A DNA stretch of 64,000 nt from Cupriavidus sp. GTDB taxonomy: Bacteria; Pseudomonadota; Gammaproteobacteria; Burkholderiales; Burkholderiaceae. Of the stretch, positions 1 through 12,559 are shown piece by piece; position 1 is the first letter of the stretch; each line of letters opens with the position of its first letter. The notes under the pieces are model-generated. The model had not been told where the DNA came from and did not search any database. It saw nothing but the letters and a program-made list of their open reading frames with translations. The position numbers were made by a program, and so were the translations under genes. Location of the stretch: positions 80,253 through 144,252 of the forward strand of contig JAPSLP010000011.1 in NCBI GenBank assembly GCA_031180665.1, written 5' to 3'.

Positions 1-799
1 CGACTGACAGGGCATCCACCCGCAATGACACGGGCAGGTCCATCAGCGCGTCCTGCACACGTCGATACAGCTGCCTGCGCGACTCCAGGGCGCATGACGG
101 GGGCAAGTCGTCGCACGCCAGCATCACGAGCGCCACCATGCCGAGCGGTGTGGGCCGCGCCGCCTTCGGCAGACGCTCCACCGCGCCGAGCAGCGAACCG
201 GCGGCGGACAGCCACAGCGCGGGCGGCATCCGGCAAATCGATCGGCCCAGCCGCGTCAGAACCTCGGAGCGGGGCCCGGGCAGCAGGCGAACGCTGTCGC
301 GCAATACCGCATCGAGGTTCGATGGTGTCACCGCACGATCGCTGCGCACGTCGATACCGTGCCGGAACGCCATCGGTCCCAGCAGGCGACGGCAATGCGG
401 CTCCACGCGAGACAGCGCGCTGATGTCCCGCGGGCCGAGATAACCGGCCAATTGCATCACGATGGGTTCAGGCAATGCCGCGAAACCCAGCCCGCGGGGC
501 CAGGCGCGCGCCGCGGGGCTGGGGCCGCGAACCGACCAGGCGGCGGTATCCATGGCCCGCCGCGTCGCCGCTTGGCCGAGGTGCCGACGGCTCCATGACA
601 GCCACCGATCCAGCAGTGTCTGGCCGGGCTGGCCGGGCTGTGCATCGGCTTGCGGGCGCAAGGGCGAGATGGCGGGCATCCCGTCGCCCGCATCCGAGGC
701 GTGCGGCGACTCCCGCATACCGCTGGCAGCGGCCGGTTCGGGATGGTTCGAAGTGGTCTGCGCGGGCGCGGACGAGGCAAGACTGCGGGCTGCCTGCAT
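1..799 (-). CDS. Partial CDS (runs off left edge): protein with F-box-like motif and alpha-helical-repeat-like region
   Basis: Manual reverse-complement translation from ATG at 799 (AGGAGG SD just upstream) is open to base 1: MQAARSLASSAPAQTTSNHPEPAAASG...GFAALPEPIVMQLAGYLGPRDISALSRVEPHCRRLLGP...LLPGPRSEVLTRLGRSICRMPP... Absent from ORF track because it has no stop in window. Confidence 0.75.
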   Translation of the reverse strand, partial: MQAARSLASSAPAQTTSNHPEPAAASGMRESPHASDAGDGMPAISPLRPQADAQPGQPGQTLLDRWLSWSRRHLGQAATRRAMDTAAWSVRGPSPAARAWPRGLGFAALPEPIVMQLAGYLGPRDISALSRVEPHCRRLLGPMAFRHGIDVRSDRAVTPSNLDAVLRDSVRLLPGPRSEVLTRLGRSICRMPPALWLSAAGSLLGAVERLPKAARPTPLGMVALVMLACDDLPPSCALESRRQLYRRVQDALMDLPVSLRVDALSV

Positions 800-982
800 G
801 CGTCGATTCCTCCTGGCAATGGTGCGCGACGTCGGCCGGCTTGCCGCCGTAACGCGTGCCGGAAGTCTCGACCGTACCAGCCAGGGGGATATCGAAAAAC
901 CAACGCGGGCTTTGAGATCCCGCTCGATGGCGGGCGGCACCGGGGCGGCACTGCGGCCGCCCCGGGTCGCGCCCGCATCTGC

Positions 983-3337
<2,355 letters not shown>

Positions 3338-3488
3338 CGGAAAAACACTCAGTCGAAAGCGGGGCATTTTGCCACAAGCGAACGGCGCTTCATCCGGCAT
3401 GCCGCCCGTGCGGGGATCGATTCTGAATCGGCCTGGCTGACAGGCCGCGCGCGGGCGCGGTGGCATGCCCCGATGGTAGAATCCGCCC

Positions 3489-4298
3489 ATGAACCTCAAG
3501 CCACAACGGGCCGCTTCGCCGGCATGTTTTCCGGCCGCCGATCGCGCGGCAACGACACCTGCCGGCAGGCTGTCCAAGGTCCCGATGCTGGCGCGGATGC
3601 TGGCGCTGGCGTGCCTCGCCGGGCCGCTGCCCGCCGCGCTGGCGCAGGGCCCGGCTTCCGCCCCGGCAGCGGCCGCTGCCGCCGCCTCAGCCGAACCGCA
3701 GGCGCCGCGTGACTTCGACGCCGAGCGCAAGGCTGTGGCCGATTCGCGCGCCTGGACCAACTACCGCTTCGCTACTGCCGAGCACGCCTGCTACGACAAG
3801 TTCTTCGTGACGAACTGCATCGAGCGCGCCAAGGAAACCCAGCGCGCCGAGCTGGCCGTGCTGCGCGAGCGCGAACTCGCGATCGGCGAGGCCGAGCGCG
3901 CCTTCAAGGCCGCCAAGCGCGATCGCGAGCAGGCACTGCGCCAGGCCGAGTACGAGGCCAGCCAGCCGCAGCGCGCGGCCGACGAACAGGCCAATCGCGC
4001 CGAGTTCGAACGCAAGCAGCAGGAGCAGAAGCTGCGCGACGCGCAGCGCCAGGCGGAAGCGCCCGAACGTGCCGCGAATGCCGCGGCTTACCAGCAGAAG
4101 CAGGCCGACTACGACGCGCGGATGCGCGAGGCGCGCGAGCGCGGTGCCGAGCAGGCCCGCCAGCGCGCCGAGAACGTCAAGGCCTACGAGGCCAAGCAGC
4201 AGCAGGCGATCCAGCGCCAGCGCGAGGTCGAGGAGCGCCGCGCCAAGGCCAAGGAAAAGCAGGGCAGCGGCGAGTCGCCGCGGCCGTTCGGTTTCTGA
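3489..4298 (+). CDS. Secreted/periplasmic coiled-coil hypothetical protein
   Basis: Signal-like hydrophobic segment ending ALAQ; two Cys ([17 protein letters not shown]); long charged Ala/Glu/Arg helix. Confidence 0.75.
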   Translation: MNLKPQRAASPACFPAADRAATTPAGRLSKVPMLARMLALACLAGPLPAALAQGPASAPAAAAAAASAEPQAPRDFDAERKAVADSRAWTNYRFATAEHACYDKFFVTNCIERAKETQRAELAVLRERELAIGEAERAFKAAKRDREQALRQAEYEASQPQRAADEQANRAEFERKQQEQKLRDAQRQAEAPERAANAAAYQQKQADYDARMREARERGAEQARQRAENVKAYEAKQQQAIQRQREVEERRAKAKEKQGSGESPRPFGF

Positions 4299-4537
4299 TG
4301 ATGGACGTCGCCGGTGGGGGAGGCCAATGGACGATGGACCAGGATCTGAACACCCTCGAACGCCAGATCATCGAGCTGCAGATCGAACACCGCGATCTGG
4401 ACTATCTGATCGACCGGCTGTCCGGCGAGGCCGGCCACGATGAACTGCAATTGCGCCGGCTCAAGAAGCGCCGGCTGAAGCTGAAGGACGCCATCACGCT
4501 GCTGCAGCTGCAGCTCGAACCCGACGTACCCGCTTGA
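4298..4537 (+). CDS. YdcH/DUF465-family small protein
   Basis: Overlaps upstream stop; LERQIIELQIEHRDLDYLIDRLS...LRRLKKRRLKLKDAI. Confidence 0.8.
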   Translation: MMDVAGGGGQWTMDQDLNTLERQIIELQIEHRDLDYLIDRLSGEAGHDELQLRRLKKRRLKLKDAITLLQLQLEPDVPA

Positions 4538-4616
4538 TCTCCCGGTCCGCGATCCCGCGGGCCGCCATGCCAGCGCCGCCGGCCACCGCCGGCGGCGCAC
4601 CGAATTCCTGCCAGCC

Positions 4617-6899
4617 TTGTCCGATTCCGATCTCTCCCATCCCGGCGACGATGCCGCCGCCCCCGCCATCCAGCCGGACGCCGCCGACGCGCGCGCCGCG
4701 GCACTGGCGCGCATCTTCGCGCCGACCGGCACGCTGGCGCAGGCCATCGACGGCTATCGGCCGCGCGATGCGCAGGCGAAGATGGCCGCCGCGGTGGCCG
4801 ACGCGATCGAGGCGCACGACACGGTGATCGTCGAGGCCGGCACGGGCACCGGCAAGACCTTCGCCTATCTGGTGCCGGCGATGCTGTGGGGCGGCAAGGT
4901 GATCCTGTCGACGGGCACCAAGAACCTGCAGGACCAGCTGTTCCTGCGCGACATCCCGACCGTGCGCCGCGCGCTCAATGTGCCGGTCTCGGTCGCGCTG
5001 CTCAAGGGCCGCGCCAACTACGTCTGCCACTACCACATGGAGCGGGCCCAGTTGAACGGGCGGCTGGCGTCCAAGCAGGACGCGGCGTGGCTGCGCGAGA
5101 TCGCCAACTTCGCCAAGACCACGTCGTCCGGGGACAAGGCCGAGCTCGCCAGCGTGCCCGAGAACGCACCGGTATGGCAGCTGGTGACCTCGACCCGCGA
5201 CAACTGCCTGGGCACCGAGTGCCCGCACCACAAGGAATGCTTCGTGATGCGGGCGCGCAAGGAAGCGCAGCAGGCCGACCTGGTGGTGGTCAACCATCAT
5301 CTGTTCTTCGCCGACGTGGTGCTGCGCGATACCGGTATGGCCGAGCTGCTGCCGGCGGCGAATACGGTGATCTTCGACGAGGCGCACCAGCTGCCGGAAA
5401 CCGCGACGCTGTTTTTCGGCGACAGCCTGTCGACGAGCCAACTGCTGGAGCTGGCGCGCGATACGGTGGCCGAAGGCCTGTCGCATGCGCGCGATGCGGC
5501 CGACTGGGTCGGCATCGTGGCACCGTTCGAGCGGGCCACGCGCGACCTGCGGCTGGCCTTTGGCAAGGACAATGTACGGCTGGCGCTGGGGCAGATCGAG
5601 GCCGATGCCCGCATCGGCGAGCCGTTCTTCGACACGCTCGATGCGCTGGAGAAGGCGTTGAGCGACGTGGTGGCGCTGCTGCAGGGGCAGGCAGAGCGCG
5701 CCGAATCGCTGGAGCAGTGCCACCGTCGCGCGCTGGAACTGGCGCAGCGGCTGGCGGCCTGGCGCGACGACAGTCCGGCGCCGCAGCCGGCGGTGGAGGT
5801 GGCGCGTTCGGGCGCGGCGGCGGGGCAGGCAGCGCTGGCGCAGTTGTCGGAGTCCGGGGCGGCGCCCAGCGAGGCGGTCGATTCGACTTCGGTTCTGGCC
5901 CAAGTTTTGGCGTCCGAATCGGCGTCCGCATTGGCGTCCGAACCGGCGTCCGAACCGGCGTCCGAACCGGCGTCCGAATCGGCGTCCGAACCGGCGTCCG
6001 AATCGGCGCCCAACTCCGCGCCCAGTCCGAACCCCCCCGAAACGGTGCGCTGGGTCGAAGTGTTCTCGCATACCGTGCAGCTGCACCGCACGCCGCTGTC
6101 GATCGCGCCGATCTTCGCGCGTCAGCGCGCGGGCCATCCGCGCGCGTGGATCTTCACCTCGGCGACGCTGTCGGTCAAAGGCAATTTCGCCCACTATGCC
6201 GCGCAGTTGGGGCTCGACAAGGACCGCTCGCTGTCGCTGCCCAGTCCTTTCGACTACGGCGAGCAGGGCCTGCTGTACGTGCCGCGCGAACTGCCGGCGC
6301 CGCAGTCGCCGCAGTTCACCGATGCCGTGGTGGCCGCCGCCTTGCCGTTGATCGAGGCGGCCGGCGGGCGTACCTTCCTGCTTTGCACCACGCTGCGCGC
6401 AGTGCAGCGCGCCTCGGACCTGCTGTACGAGGCCTTCGCCGAGCGCGGGTTGCAGTTGCCGATCCTGGTCCAGGGCCAGGCCAGCCGTACCGAGCTGCTC
6501 GATCGCTTCCGCGAGCTTGGCAACGCGGTGCTGGTCGGCAGCCAGAGCTTCTGGGAAGGTGTCGATGTGCGCGGCGAAGCGTTGTCGCTGGTGGTGATCG
6601 ACAAGCTGCCGTTCGCGCCGCCCGACGATCCGGTGCTGGCGGCGCGCATGGAGGCGCTGCAGAAGAAGGGCCTGAGCCCGTTCGCCGTGCACCAGTTGCC
6701 GCACGCGGTGATCACGCTGAAGCAGGGCGCCGGCCGGCTGATCCGCTCGGAGACCGACCGCGGCGTGCTGGTGATCTGCGACACGCGGTTGGTCGAGAAG
6801 CCCTACGGACGCCAGATCTGGCAGAGCCTGCCGCCGTTCAGGCGCACACGCGAGCGGGACACGGTGGTGGCGTTTCTGGAAGGGTTGAAGCAGGCGTAG
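4617..6899 (+). CDS. dinG: DinG/YoaA-family ATP-dependent DNA helicase
   Basis: EAGTGTGKTFAYLVPA (Walker A), VIFDEAHQLPE (DEAH), GAGRLIRSETDRG (motif VI); TTG start likely. Confidence 0.9.
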   Translation: MSDSDLSHPGDDAAAPAIQPDAADARAAALARIFAPTGTLAQAIDGYRPRDAQAKMAAAVADAIEAHDTVIVEAGTGTGKTFAYLVPAMLWGGKVILSTGTKNLQDQLFLRDIPTVRRALNVPVSVALLKGRANYVCHYHMERAQLNGRLASKQDAAWLREIANFAKTTSSGDKAELASVPENAPVWQLVTSTRDNCLGTECPHHKECFVMRARKEAQQADLVVVNHHLFFADVVLRDTGMAELLPAANTVIFDEAHQLPETATLFFGDSLSTSQLLELARDTVAEGLSHARDAADWVGIVAPFERATRDLRLAFGKDNVRLALGQIEADARIGEPFFDTLDALEKALSDVVALLQGQAERAESLEQCHRRALELAQRLAAWRDDSPAPQPAVEVARSGAAAGQAALAQLSESGAAPSEAVDSTSVLAQVLASESASALASEPASEPASEPASESASEPASESAPNSAPSPNPPETVRWVEVFSHTVQLHRTPLSIAPIFARQRAGHPRAWIFTSATLSVKGNFAHYAAQLGLDKDRSLSLPSPFDYGEQGLLYVPRELPAPQSPQFTDAVVAAALPLIEAAGGRTFLLCTTLRAVQRASDLLYEAFAERGLQLPILVQGQASRTELLDRFRELGNAVLVGSQSFWEGVDVRGEALSLVVIDKLPFAPPDDPVLAARMEALQKKGLSPFAVHQLPHAVITLKQGAGRLIRSETDRGVLVICDTRLVEKPYGRQIWQSLPPFRRTRERDTVVAFLEGLKQA
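5909..6004 (+). repeat. 8 x 12-bp in-frame repeat (ggcgtccgaaYc), encodes ASEP/ASES run
   Basis: Direct reading of 5909-6004; one unit degenerate. Confidence 0.95.
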
Positions 6900-6940
6900 C
6901 GAAGCCGCGGCGATCGTCGCGCGCGGCCCGCCGCCAAAAC

Positions 6941-6976
6941 AAAAAGCCCGGTTCGATCGATCGAACCGGGCTTTTT
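6941..6976. terminator. Bidirectional intrinsic terminator, perfect 36-bp palindrome
   Basis: aaaaagcccggttcgatc/gatcgaaccgggcttttt between convergent dinG and bamD. Confidence 0.93.
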
Positions 6977-6995
6977 CATGCCTGTCGCAGTGGCA

Positions 6996-7814
6996 TCAGA
7001 ACAGCTTCCACCACGGCTTGTCCTTCTCGCGGCGCTCGCCGTACTTCATGAAGTCGCTGTTGGGAAAGTTCATCTCCATCACGCGCATCGTGTCGTCGCG
7101 CAGGTCCTTCATGCCAAGCGCCTCGTACGAACGGATCATGATGTACAGCGCCTCTTCGTTGGCAGGCGCGCCATCGTATTCCTTCAGCGCCTGCTGCGCG
7201 CGATTGACCGCCGCCAGGTACGCGCCGCGGCGATAGTAGTAGCGCGCCGCGTGGACCTCGTGCTGGGCCAGCGAATTGACGATGTACTGCATCCGCGCGG
7301 CGGCGTCCGGCGTGTAGCGGCTTTCGGGGAAGCGCGTGACCAGCGTATGGAAGGCGTCGTAGGCCGCGCGCGCCGCCTTCGGATCGCGCTCGCTCAGGTC
7401 CTGGCCCGAGAAGCGGCCGAGCCAGCCGAGGTTGTCGTTGAAGTTGATCAGCCCCTTCAGGTAGTACGCGTAATCGACGCTGGGGTGATTCGGGTGCAGC
7501 TGGATGAAGCGATCGACCGAGGCCAGCGCGGCCGCGGTCTCGCCGTCCTTGTAGTTGGCATAGGCCGTATCGATCTGCGCCTGCTGGGCGAAGCGGCCGA
7601 ACGGGTAGCGGCCCTCGAGTTTTTCGTACAGCTTGACCGCGCGCGGATAGTCGCCGCTGTCGAGGGCGTCCTTGGCTTCCGAATATAATTTGTTGGCTGA
7701 CCAACCCGTCGTTTCGTCGGGTTGTTCCGAGAGCAGGCCGCATGCCGACAGCATGACGCAGCCGCCCGCGAGCAGAATCGCTCCAAATCTTGCGCGCCAA
7801 CTGGCGCGTCTCAT
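6996..7814 (-). CDS. bamD: Outer membrane protein assembly factor BamD (lipoprotein)
   Basis: Lipobox [47 protein letters not shown] region; start inferred. Confidence 0.93.
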   Translation of the reverse strand: MRRASWRARFGAILLAGGCVMLSACGLLSEQPDETTGWSANKLYSEAKDALDSGDYPRAVKLYEKLEGRYPFGRFAQQAQIDTAYANYKDGETAAALASVDRFIQLHPNHPSVDYAYYLKGLINFNDNLGWLGRFSGQDLSERDPKAARAAYDAFHTLVTRFPESRYTPDAAARMQYIVNSLAQHEVHAARYYYRRGAYLAAVNRAQQALKEYDGAPANEEALYIMIRSYEALGMKDLRDDTMRVMEMNFPNSDFMKYGERREKDKPWWKLF

Positions 7815-7845
7815 GCTCATCGATTGCATGGGCAACCTATTCCGG

Positions 7846-9072
7846 ATGAAAAAAAGCGTCAAGCATTATAGCCCAAGCCCCTCGGTCGCCAGCCCGCAAG
7901 CGGCCCCCGACAGCGAGGCCGCACGCGATGCGGCGGTGGAAACCGAACTGGAGGATTTCGACGAGCTGCCCGCGGCCGCACTTGTCGACGCAGAAAGCGG
8001 CGCCGACATGGTGCCGGTGGTGCTGGAAGTCGACAGCGCCGCACACGGAGAACGGCTCGATAAATTATTGGCCCGGCAGCTCAGCGAATTCTCGCGCAGC
8101 CGTATCCAGCAGTGGATCGATAGCGGCGCCGTGACGGTCGACGGCGCCGTTCGCCGGCCGCGCGACAGCGTGCAGATGGGACAGCGCATCGAGGTCAGGC
8201 CGCAGGCCGCGCCCGAAACGCTGGCCTTCACGGCGGAGCCGGTGCCGCTGCAGGTGGTCTACGAAGATGCCGCGCTGCTGGTCATCGACAAGCCGGCCGG
8301 CCTGGTGGTGCATCCCGCCGCCGGCAACTGGAGCGGCACCGTGCTCAACGGGCTGCTGCATCGCGATCCGGCCGCTGCCTCGCTGCCGCGCGCGGGCATC
8401 GTCCATCGGCTCGACAAGGAGACCTCCGGCCTGATGGTGGTGGCTCGCACGCTGACCGCGCAGACCGATCTGGTGCGGCAGCTGCAGGCCCGCACGGTCA
8501 AGCGGACCTATCTCGCGCTGGTGTGGGGCGAGGCGCCCGACGAGGGGACCATCGATGCGCCGATCGGCCGCGATCCGCGCGAACGCACCCGGATGGCGAT
8601 CGTGCATACCTCCAGCGGCAAGCCCTCGCGCACGCATTTCCGCACGCTGGGCGTGGCGCCGCTCGGGCGCGGCTGCGTGTCGATGGTGATGTGCCAGCTC
8701 GAGACGGGTCGGACCCACCAGATCCGCGTGCATTTCGAATCGATCGGCCATCCGCTGCTGGGCGACCCGGTCTATCACCGCGCCACGCAGCGTGGCCAGC
8801 GCCCAGCCATCAAGGCGCCGTTGCCGGTGCCGTTCGAGCGCCAGGCGCTGCATGCCTATCGCCTGGGGCTGGTGCATCCGGTCAGCGGCAGGGCGATGTC
8901 GTGGCGCGCGAGCGCGCCGGACGATCTGCAGGCGCTGATCGACGCGCTGGAGTTCACCACGCTGGAAGAGCGCGATCGCTACGACGACGAAGACGACGAG
9001 GATTGGGACGGCGTCGTGATCGAAGGGGATGACGACGATGGAAAGGACGACGATGGCGAGGGGCGCGCATGA
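7846..9072 (+). CDS. rluD: 23S rRNA pseudouridine synthase RluD
   Basis: S4 domain + [45 protein letters not shown]. Confidence 0.93.
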   Translation: MKKSVKHYSPSPSVASPQAAPDSEAARDAAVETELEDFDELPAAALVDAESGADMVPVVLEVDSAAHGERLDKLLARQLSEFSRSRIQQWIDSGAVTVDGAVRRPRDSVQMGQRIEVRPQAAPETLAFTAEPVPLQVVYEDAALLVIDKPAGLVVHPAAGNWSGTVLNGLLHRDPAAASLPRAGIVHRLDKETSGLMVVARTLTAQTDLVRQLQARTVKRTYLALVWGEAPDEGTIDAPIGRDPRERTRMAIVHTSSGKPSRTHFRTLGVAPLGRGCVSMVMCQLETGRTHQIRVHFESIGHPLLGDPVYHRATQRGQRPAIKAPLPVPFERQALHAYRLGLVHPVSGRAMSWRASAPDDLQALIDALEFTTLEERDRYDDEDDEDWDGVVIEGDDDDGKDDDGEGRA

Positions 9073-9920
9073 CGAACGCTGACGACCACCGCCTGGCGCA
9101 GTTGACCCCCGATTGGCCCGCGCCGGCGCCGGTACGGGCGCTGTCTACCACGCGCATCGGCGGCGTCAGCTGCGGTCGGTACGGCCTGGCAGATGGCAGC
9201 ACGGGCGGGCTCAATCTCGGCACCCATGTCGGCGACGATGCCGGCGCGGTGGCGGAGAACCGGCGGCGACTGCGAGCCTGGCTGCCAGCGGCGCCGCGCT
9301 GGCTCGAACAGGTGCACGGCTGCGCCGTGGTGACGGCCGACGGGTCCGATGGCTCCGACGTCGACGACCGCACGCCGGCGATCGCGCCGCCGCGCGCCGA
9401 TGCCAGCATCGGCACGACGCCGGGACAGGTCTGCGCGGTGATGACGGCGGACTGCCTGCCGGTCCTGCTGTGCGATCGCGCGGGCACGGTGGTCGGTGCC
9501 GCGCATGCGGGCTGGCGCGGGTTGTGTGCCGGCGTGGTCGAGGCCACGCTGGCCCGTATGGAAAGGCAACGCCCGGACGCTGGATCGCCGCCGCAATGGC
9601 TCGCATGGCTCGGGCCGGCGATCGGGCCGGATGCCTTCGAGGTCGGCGCCGAAGTCCGCCTTGCATTTCTCGAACAGGCCTTGCCGCACGAGCGCGAGGC
9701 GGTGGAGCGAGCGTTCCGGCCCGCCGCCGCCGGCAAGTACCTCGCCGACCTGTACGCGCTCGCCCGCACGCGGCTTGCGCGAGCGGGCTGTGTCGACGTC
9801 TACGGCGGCGATGCCTGCACGGTCAGCGATCCGCAGCGCTTCTACTCGTATCGGCGCGATGGCGTGACCGGGCGCATGGCGAGCCTGGTCTGGCTCGAGC
9901 CGGCGTCGAACGAAAGATAA
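9069..9920 (+). CDS. pgeF: Laccase-domain (YfiH/PgeF) family protein
   Basis: [46 protein letters not shown] overlap with rluD. Confidence 0.9.
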   Translation: MTNADDHRLAQLTPDWPAPAPVRALSTTRIGGVSCGRYGLADGSTGGLNLGTHVGDDAGAVAENRRRLRAWLPAAPRWLEQVHGCAVVTADGSDGSDVDDRTPAIAPPRADASIGTTPGQVCAVMTADCLPVLLCDRAGTVVGAAHAGWRGLCAGVVEATLARMERQRPDAGSPPQWLAWLGPAIGPDAFEVGAEVRLAFLEQALPHEREAVERAFRPAAAGKYLADLYALARTRLARAGCVDVYGGDACTVSDPQRFYSYRRDGVTGRMASLVWLEPASNER

Positions 9921-9993
9921 GCGGCCGGGCAAGGGGCAGGGCGGCCGAACGGCATGCAACTGCTCTATTGTCCGGACGAGCTGACATTTGTCT

Positions 9994-10239
9994 TCACGAT
10001 GCACCGCCGTCCGGTGGCGTCGCTGGCGACGGCTTGGCGGCGGCCTGTGCCGCTTGTTCTGCCGCCTGTTCCGCCGCGCGCCGCCGCTTGCGCCGTCCCG
10101 GCGTGCCGAGGATATAGAGCAGCAGCGCGACCGGTCCGATGCCATACAGCAGGAAGGTGGCGATCGCGGCCACCACCGTGTGTTCGGTGATGGCCATCAT
10201 CAGCGCGACGTAGAGCCAGCCGATCGCGACGATATACAT
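9994..10239 (-). CDS. Small membrane protein, hypothetical
   Basis: MYIVAIGWLYVALMMAITEHTVVAAIATFLLYGIGPVALLLYILGTPGRRKRRRAAEQ...; start inferred. Confidence 0.7.
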   Translation of the reverse strand: MYIVAIGWLYVALMMAITEHTVVAAIATFLLYGIGPVALLLYILGTPGRRKRRRAAEQAAEQAAQAAAKPSPATPPDGGAS

Positions 10240-10321
10240 GGAAATTTCATCCTCTTCGTGGACGCTTCCGGGTGCGTAGTCACCGGCTGCGCAGCGCCTT
10301 TGCGTCAAGACGTTTCCCGCA

Positions 10322-10351
10322 TTGACAGCGTCATCGTTGCAAGGCAACAAT
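10322..10351 (+). promoter_or_regulatory. phaC sigma70-type promoter (TTGACA-N18-AACAAT)
   Basis: ttgaca at 10322 and aacaat at 10346; same layout as the known Cupriavidus phaC promoter as remembered. Confidence 0.8.
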
Positions 10352-10553
10352 GCCCCGGACGGCGAGTCACTGCGCGGCCCGCAGCGCCCCGCACCACGGT
10401 ATGCCGTGGAAAGCGCGCTGGCCGTCATTCGGCAAGCATACCGTACGCGCTCCGTGGCCGGAGGAGCGCGACGCGTGCCGGCTCTCCCGGAGCGAATCGC
10501 TGAACGGCGTTCCGGGCCGGCTCACCCACCAGACGGCAGAGAGACACGACATC

Positions 10554-12383
10554 ATGGCGACCGGCAAAGGCGCGGCAGCTTCCGGACAGGAAGAAAAGAC
10601 CACACCGTTTTCATCGACGCCGGGGCCATTCGATCCAGCGACATGGCTGGAGTGGTCCAGGCAGGCGCAAGCCAATGGCCGCGCGGCCGGCATGCCGGGC
10701 GCGGAAGCGTTCGCCGCGCTGGGCGCCTTGCCGGGCGGCGCATTCGCCGGCGGTGCCTTTCCTGGGGGGGCATTCCCCGGCGGTGCGTTTCCCGGTATCA
10801 AGATCGCCCCGGCCCAACTGGCCGAGATCCAGCAGCGCTTCATGCAGGGATTCACCGACCTGTGGCGCGCGATGGCGGCCGGCGACCAGCAGCAGGTACA
10901 ACTGACCGACCGGCGCTTTGCCGGCGACGCCTGGCGCAGCAACGCGCCGTATCGCTATGCCGCCGCGTTCTATCTGCTGACCGCGCGCGCGATGAGCGAG
11001 ATGGCCGACGCCGTCGAGGCCGATGCCAAGACCCGGCAGCGCATCCGTTTCGCCGTGGCGCAATGGGTCGATGCGATGTCGCCCGCCAATTTCCTCGCCA
11101 CCAATCCCGAGGCGCAGCGGCGCCTGATCGAGTCGAATGGCGAATCGCTGCGCGCGGGCCTGCGCAACATGCTCGAGGACCTGACCCGCGGCAAGATCTC
11201 GCAGACCGACGAGTCAGCCTTCGAGGTCGGCCGCAATGTCGCGATCACCGAAGGCGCGGTGGTCTACGAGAACGAGTACTTCCAGCTGCTGCAGTACAAG
11301 CCGCTGACCGCCAAGGTGCATGCGCGCCCGCTGCTGATGGTGCCGCCGTGCATCAACAAGTACTACATCCTGGACCTGCAGCCGGAGAGCTCGCTGGTAC
11401 GCCATATCGTCGAGCAGGGCCATACGGTGTTCCTGGTGTCGTGGCGCAATCCGGACGCGAGCATGGCGGCGCGTACCTGGGACGACTATATCGAGCACGG
11501 CGCGATCCGCGCGATCGAGGTCGCGCGGGCGATCAGCGGGCAGCAACGCATCAACGTGCTGGGTTTCTGCGTGGGCGGCACCATCGTGTCAACCGCGCTG
11601 GCGGTGATGGCCGCCCGCGGCGAACGTCCCGCGCAGAGCCTGACGTTGCTGACCACGCTGCTCGATTTCTCCGACACCGGTGTGCTCGACGTCTTCGTCG
11701 ACGAAGCCCACGTGCAGCTGCGCGAAGCTACGCTCGGGGGCGCCGCCGGCGCGCCGTGCGCCTTGCTGCGCGGCATCGAGCTGGCCAACACGTTCTCGTT
11801 CCTGCGGCCGAACGACCTGGTCTGGAACTACGTGGTCGACAACTATCTGAAGGGCAATACGCCGGTGCCATTCGACCTGCTGTTCTGGAACGGCGACGCG
11901 ACCAACCTGCCGGGGCCCTGGTATTGCTGGTATCTGCGCCATACCTATCTGCAGGACGAGCTGAAGGTGCCCGGCAAGCTCACGGTCTGCGGCGTGCCGG
12001 TCGACCTGGGCGAGATCGACGTGCCGACCTATCTGTACGGTTCGCGCGAGGACCATATCGTGCCGTGGACCGCGGCGTATGCGTCGTCGCGGCTGTTGTC
12101 CAATGACGTGCGCTTCGTGCTGGGTGCATCCGGGCATATCGCCGGAGTCATCAATCCGCCGGCCAAGAAGAAGCGCAGCCACTGGCTCAACGAGGACCTG
12201 CCCGACAGTCCCAACGACTGGTTGGCTGGCGCGACCGAGGCGCCGGGCAGCTGGTGGCCGGACTGGTTCGCCTGGCTCGGCAAGCACGCTGGCGCGAAAA
12301 AGGCGGCACCGACGCAGTACGGCAGCCGCGACTATCCGGCCATCGAGCCGGCGCCGGGCCGTTACGTCAAGACAAAGGCCTAG
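10554..12383 (+). CDS. phaC: Class I poly(3-hydroxyalkanoate) synthase
   Basis: MATGKGAAASGQEEKTTPFSSTPGPFDPATWLEWSRQ...; lipase-like box FCVGGTI. Confidence 0.97.
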   Translation: MATGKGAAASGQEEKTTPFSSTPGPFDPATWLEWSRQAQANGRAAGMPGAEAFAALGALPGGAFAGGAFPGGAFPGGAFPGIKIAPAQLAEIQQRFMQGFTDLWRAMAAGDQQQVQLTDRRFAGDAWRSNAPYRYAAAFYLLTARAMSEMADAVEADAKTRQRIRFAVAQWVDAMSPANFLATNPEAQRRLIESNGESLRAGLRNMLEDLTRGKISQTDESAFEVGRNVAITEGAVVYENEYFQLLQYKPLTAKVHARPLLMVPPCINKYYILDLQPESSLVRHIVEQGHTVFLVSWRNPDASMAARTWDDYIEHGAIRAIEVARAISGQQRINVLGFCVGGTIVSTALAVMAARGERPAQSLTLLTTLLDFSDTGVLDVFVDEAHVQLREATLGGAAGAPCALLRGIELANTFSFLRPNDLVWNYVVDNYLKGNTPVPFDLLFWNGDATNLPGPWYCWYLRHTYLQDELKVPGKLTVCGVPVDLGEIDVPTYLYGSREDHIVPWTAAYASSRLLSNDVRFVLGASGHIAGVINPPAKKKRSHWLNEDLPDSPNDWLAGATEAPGSWWPDWFAWLGKHAGAKKAAPTQYGSRDYPAIEPAPGRYVKTKA

Positions 12384-12559
12384 GCAACCGGGGCAACGTG
12401 AGAGGGGGACAGCATGGGATCGGCAAGCAGCCCAGGGCGACCGCCTTCATCGGCCGCTTCCCGTCCGCGCCCCGGCATCGACATCGAGACCGACATCGAC
12501 ATCCTGAATCCGCAGTATCCGTATTCCGCAGTATCCGTATTCCATAGAGAGGACTGAAC

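Noticed and set aside
9994-10239. Short membrane ORF as toxin or leader peptide
   Set aside because: No partner gene, no toxin-like features; consistent with an ordinary small conserved membrane protein.
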